From: Callorhinus ursinus
Taxonomy: Eukaryota; Chordata; Mammalia; Carnivora; Otariidae
Assembly (NCBI RefSeq): GCF_003265705.1
Contig: NW_020312968.1
Location: 5,774,162-5,838,161, forward strand
Length of the DNA: 64,000 nt
Direction of reading: 5' to 3'
Shown: in pieces, positions 59,327 to 64,000 of the stretch
Layout: each line of letters opens with the position of its first letter
Numbering within the stretch: the stretch's first letter is position 1
Notes under the pieces: model-generated
What the model was told of the DNA's origin: nothing
Database searches by the model: none
The model's input: only the letters and a program-made list of their open reading frames with translations
Program-made: the position numbers and the translations under genes

Positions 59327-59562
59327 GGGCACCTGGGTGGCTCAGTGGGTTAAGCATCTGCCTTCGGCTCAGGTCATGATCTCAATGTCCTGAGATCAAG
59401 CACCACATTGAGCCCCACATAGAGCCCCACATTGATCCCCAGCTTCTCCCTTTCTCTCTGCCTTCACCCCCACTCATGTTCTCTCTTTTACTCTAAAAAA
59501 AAAAAAAAAGAAAGAAAGAAAGAAAAGGAAAGAAAGGAAGAAAGGAAATCTTTAAAAAAAAA
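59327..59562 (+). mobile_element. Can-SINE with internal mini-repeat and purine tail
   Basis: ggggcacctgggtggctcag, then cttcggctcaggtcatgatc. The middle has three tandem-like gcccacat(a/t)ga-type units (about 59402-59440), and the tail has degenerated to (GAAA)/(GGAAA)n. It sits at the right edge of the long L1M. The flanking duplicates cctattttta and tctattttta are weak. Confidence 0.85.
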
Positions 59563-61330
59563 TCTATTTTTATTTTCTTGGAAACTTTCACATTATTATT
59601 TTATCTTGTTATTTATAAGAATCAAACTCCACCCTGTGTAGATTTTATCTCACTTTTAGAACTGGCAGCATGTAAGTGATATTAAAAAATACCATGTATA
59701 TCTCCTTTTCTGTGTCCTACCCTGACATGTGAAATCAGCTGAAAATTAGACCTAGACTAAAGAATAAAAGAATCAGGAGTTTATTTAAGTTGTTGGATTA
59801 CATATATATGCATATTTTCAAATCTTGACTATTATATATGTTCGTAATTGCCATTAAATATATTAAGGATTACTATAATTTAAAAGAAAGGAAAAAGAAT
59901 TCTCTTACCTTTAAATATCATGCCCAAATTTACCTTGTCACACTAACCAAATTATAAATGATACATGTAGAAGGGAAAAAAAATGAGATGCATGTTAAGT
60001 AGATGTGCTGGTGTTTTATCTTGGGGTCCTGTACGACAAGGAATATTTCATGCTAATTAGGACTGATCCTCTGGAAGCAGGATGTTGGGTAGCCCTGAAG
60101 GGGCTTTCATTGTTACAGCAACCATGTGCAGGTCACCCTGGTCAAATGATAATTTTCCTTTCAGCCAACACGATATGACAGGGGGTTGGAGGACACTCCA
60201 TTTCTCCACTGGCTCTGAATGGTGCTTATCTAATGCTCTCTTACATATGCAGATTAGTAGGTGATTAAGAAGAAAGGGGTTGGTTTTGAACTGTAGAACC
60301 CATCTTCATTTTTTTATGGAAATGGTATAAACCAAAGAGTGTATTAACTCATTATTAATATATCTGTAACTATGAAATAAGTTTGAAATATGCTTATTAA
60401 TAGAGGCTTGTACTTTGATTTTATGTTTTCTTCCTATTTGAGTCTAGGAAGTCATTTTGCTGATTAGTTCATTTTTGGAAAATACTTAAAACATAAAAAG
60501 TGATGATCGAGTGTTAAATGTTTTATGGTATACACCATGTCACACTCTTCTAACACAAAATTTGAAAATGTTCACCCCCCAAATGCTTGGTTTACCATGT
60601 TTAATAACATAAAATTAATGAATTTTATGATATCAAATGTCCACAAAAATAATTCAGTTATTATCAGAAAAAAAATTTCATATGCTACTAGGTAGATATG
60701 ATGAGAAAAGAAAACCTAGAAAGAAATGGTAGCATATACCTATAAAATCCCATAGATACAGAGGTCACAAAATGCTAAAACAAAAAAATAAGTTTCAGAA
60801 ATGTATAGAATTCATTGTAAAATATCAATTTAGTTTGTTCAATTGATCAAGAAATTGTCCAGATAAAGCATTTCATTTATGTAAACTATAAATTCATTTC
60901 AATTAATCTTTTTTTTTAATCTGTCTAATGGTTTGATAATCTTCCTGCACTTGTTGGACTTAATCAGATCAGGCATCTGGTCTTCTTGAAGGAAATGGCC
61001 ATTTTATATTAAGGTTTATAGTCTCTTGGCTGTATGCCTTTAAGAGGGCTTACAAGCAGTATAAACTTTCTTCTGAGATCTCTGTCAAAATCTGTTTGGA
61101 GAATGGATTGATTTTAGCCATCAATTACACCTTCTAGTAATCATTTCGTATAAAAATTGTGTGGTTATAATTTCTCTTTTATTTCAGTAAGTCCTAGAAG
61201 TATCTTTCTTAAATCCTGCTTTTATACTCCTCTAAAAAACATATCTTCCTCCTCTGCTAGCTTAGCAGGATCTGTAGTTTTCAGGGGTGTTTTGTACTTA
61301 TTTCCCTATGATTTGCTTCTGCATTAATTA
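59563..61330. other. No gene recognised; unique AT-rich DNA with a possible conserved block
   Basis: 60040-60260 is balanced in composition (catgctaattaggactgatc and downstream) and repeat-free, so it is a conserved-element candidate. The rest is AT-rich. Confidence 0.4.
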
Positions 61331-61690
61331 GAATTAGTAAATTACTCTGTGGTAACAAACAGTCCTAAATTTTAGTGACTTAAAACTACAAATGTATATT
61401 TCCCTCCCCATGTTACATGTCCACTGTTGGTGGGCAGAACGATCTGTTCATTATAATCATCCAAAGATCTAGGATGACAAATCAGAAACTATCTTGAATG
61501 CTGCTAACAGTACTAAATGGAAAAAGAGGTTTCTGGAATGTCTCACAGAGGCAAATAAATCCTCAGCCAAAATAAACACACCATTCCACTCACAAAATCC
61601 TTGTTTAGAACCAGTCACTTGGTTTCAACTGCTCATGGTTATTGGGAATGGAGAAAAAGGAGACTCCTATGATATACCCTAAAAATGGAG
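61331..61690. other. Possible old dispersed repeat, unclassified
   Basis: Text such as aattactctgtggtaacaaac, gtgacttaaaactacaaatg and ttccactcacaaaatccttg resembles an old LTR or DNA transposon. I cannot name it. Confidence 0.3.
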
Positions 61691-63689
61691 AACTTGAAAT
61701 ATTCGGGGGTGGGGAGAGAACAGTATCAGTGTATATCAGAGTCTCTCTTCACAACTGTAATACCTGCAAGCGTAAGTTTGGAGAAAAGCTAGATCATTTA
61801 GGGGAAAACACAGATTACTCAGGACATTTAATTTTTTAATTGGTAAAGATTTTTAATTTAGTAAATTACTTGTAAATCCTCTATGTACTTACGAATTTTC
61901 TCAACTCGTAGGTAAGATCATTACCTTTAATCAGAAGCTATTTGAACTGTGTGCAATATAGCCTTTGATTTTCAGGGGAAAATATGCCAGGGAGCACTGT
62001 TTTTGATTCAAATAAGAGAATCAACACAATTTACCTTATAGAATTATACCTCTTTAATGAAATATCAATTGTGGGCAGGAGAATAATATATATAGCAAAC
62101 CAGGGTAAAGAGAAAAAAATGGATTTTCTGTTTTCCTGGGAAACTTTGAGAGATTGAAAGGAATTTGGTTGTCTAATAAAATGAGAGCACTCTCAGAAAA
62201 TGAGGGTTTATTACATCTAGCTTTGGCAAAAGGCAAAAAAAAGAGAGAGAGAGATGGTTTGCTTTCTTTATCACTTTAATTGAAACAGTGAAGTTGTACT
62301 GTAAAGCTTATTATTACTACATTATTATGGGCCAACGGTTTTATTCTCATCAGGTTTCTGGAATAGTATATCATGAATTTGGTATGATAGGATCATTTAA
62401 GACTTAAGATACATGATCACACTGAAGAAAGAGCAGGTTATGGACAGTGTTAATGTGAATTCCCTATTCTCCCTCACTTCAACTACCCCATCCAAAGCTT
62501 TAAAGAGGAAAAACATCAAATATAGTCAGTATCAGGATATATGTACATATAATACATGAAGTATATAACTCATAAATTTCCAAATTATGACATACCTAAT
62601 CATCCGGGAGATAGACTTTTGTTAGTATGTGCAACATGAAGCTTTTTACATAGAAATTGAAGAAATAGTGAGCAAAGGAGAGAAAAAAAATAAAGTTTAG
62701 TGTTTTCATGTCAACCCGTCCCTGCAATCACTAACCATAATGGAGAATCATGTTTCCAATTATTTTGATAAATCTACTTTACCTTTATAACCATAGCAAC
62801 ATTATCTCCCCATAACAGGGAAGAATTTCCATTTTCATGCCTGTGAGGGTAAGGATGACAAAGTGGTGAGAAAGGAGAGTTTTGCTTAGCTTTGATCTTG
62901 ACAGAGCTAAGCGGAATCTACTGGAAAATGAGTGTAAATAATGCTACGCTATCATCACTGCTGATCTGGGAATTAAAAGTGCAACACTTGTTGCTCCCTT
63001 AGCCTACCTTTAAAATAATAGCTTTGGCCTTTTCACAGCCAAAGGAAACCTAGTTGCCAATACTCCAGGACATTTTCTGCTAGAAATCTGCTTAATGTTA
63101 AGGCACAAGATTCTGTTTATAGATGAACAACTGGCTATATTTAGTTAAAAAAAATACAAATTTCCTTATGGAGCTTTAATAGAAAATCTATAATATCGTT
63201 TTATCTAATTCTTTCATGGATTCTATTGTAGTCAAGTAATTGCAATATAAAATTTATGAAAACACGACACTATAGAATGTTCGAGAAATAATTGGACGGT
63301 GGAACGACTCTAATATATACACAGACCCAATATATCAGTCTGGGTCCCCCCCCCGTAAACACATGGCGCTTTTAGAAATTTTCACATACAAAGAGATTAA
63401 TTACAAAGGGTAGGTATAGGGAAAGCACACGGTCTGAAGTGGGACTTCCAGTCCTCGGGCTGTGGAGAGGGCAGACCTGAACAGAGTCAGCCACCTTGAG
63501 GAAAACCGTGAACTTTGGTTGAGAGAGAGAGTCTAGGTGAGCCAATCTCTTTGGAAGGAAGGTAGACGCTAAATGCCCTGGCCTCTCTCTTCCCCTCCAA
63601 CACTCCAAACTAAGGTCAGCTGCCACCACCTATCTCTACCCCTAGCCTACACCCAGCCTAAAAAGAGAGAACAGGAGGACCCAAATGGT
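61691..63689. other. No gene recognised; unique DNA, possible conserved block
   Basis: 62860-63090 looks like intact unique sequence, including a small hairpin (ctttggccttttcacagccaaag). 63370-63660 is less AT-rich and may be an old repeat that I cannot name. Confidence 0.35.
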
Positions 63690-63775
63690 ACGTAGTGGAC
63701 ACACACACATACAAACACATACACAAACACACAAACGTATACAATTTCCCTCTCTCTTTCTCTCTCTCACTCTCT
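63690..63775. repeat. CA-rich and CT-rich simple sequence
   Basis: An impure (CA)n with ACAAAC interruptions is followed by ctctctttctctctctcac. Confidence 0.85.
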
Positions 63776-64000
63776 CCTATTGAATACACATTAAGGGAGG
63801 TGAAGTCTAGTGTAGTAAGAAGGTGAACTTGAATAAGTCTCTGAACTTCTCTGAGTCGCTGATTTCCACAGGTACAGATAAGAATAATCACACCAATTCA
63901 CAGAAATGTTGAGACCTTAAATAGTTCAATATAAAATTTACCTAGAATTCATATTATAACACAAGCCACATAAATAACTGTTCGGAATGGATGAGAAGTG
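63776..64000. other. No gene recognised; window edge
   Basis: 63815-63905 weakly resembles a MIR body (gaacttctctgagtcgctg), but too weakly to call. Confidence 0.3.

Overview
This window is non-coding DNA from a mammalian nuclear genome, almost certainly a carnivoran. The main evidence is about sixteen copies of the tRNA-Lys-derived Can-SINE, in both orientations, plus three pieces of carnivoran LINE-1. The SINE consensus here has a GCGCCTGGGTGGCTCAG head, a CTTCTCCCTCTCCCACTCC body and a TCAAATAAATAAA tail. From memory, that fits arctoid carnivores (bear, seal or mustelid) better than dog or cat. I found no convincing protein-coding gene, rRNA gene, functional tRNA gene or CRISPR array. The long open frames lie in repeats, are low-complexity, or have no protein-like content.

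Layout. 1-1159: GC-rich 5'UTR/promoter of a young carnivoran L1 on the minus strand, with its body off the left edge; it sits next to 1160-3520, a decayed ERV-L pol region (RNase H, integrase and dUTPase remnants, minus strand). 3.5-16 kb: mostly unique AT-rich DNA with an L1M 3' end, an MLT1 LTR, MER5A and MER20-like DNA transposons, and an antisense L2 split by a 5'-truncated young L1 with a clear target-site duplication. 16.4-26 kb: several Can-SINEs, one of which ends abruptly in seven telomeric CCCTAA units; also L1M, MIR and L2 remnants and two nested SINEs. 26-34 kb: a probable conserved regulatory stretch with a perfect palindrome, then L1M, L2, a 5'-end-only L1 fragment and MER5A. 34-48 kb: more SINEs, including an inverted pair and a piggy-backed pair, L1M fragments, microsatellites, and one weak candidate terminal exon (38985-39213). 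48-52.5 kb: antisense L2 and MIR. 52.5-59.3 kb: one long ancient antisense L1M-lineage element interrupted by an MLT1 LTR, a young SINE and CT/TA microsatellites. 59.5-64 kb: mostly unique DNA with possible conserved elements.

No genes act together here. The window reads as intergenic or large-intron DNA shaped by layered retrotransposition. I saw no evidence for a new biological system. The most unusual features are the telomeric repeat fused to a truncated SINE, the long antisense open frame in the L1 promoter, the palindrome in a homeodomain-site-like cluster, and the possible orphan terminal exon. Repeat family names are assigned from memory of consensus sequences, and boundaries of old elements are accurate to tens of bases.
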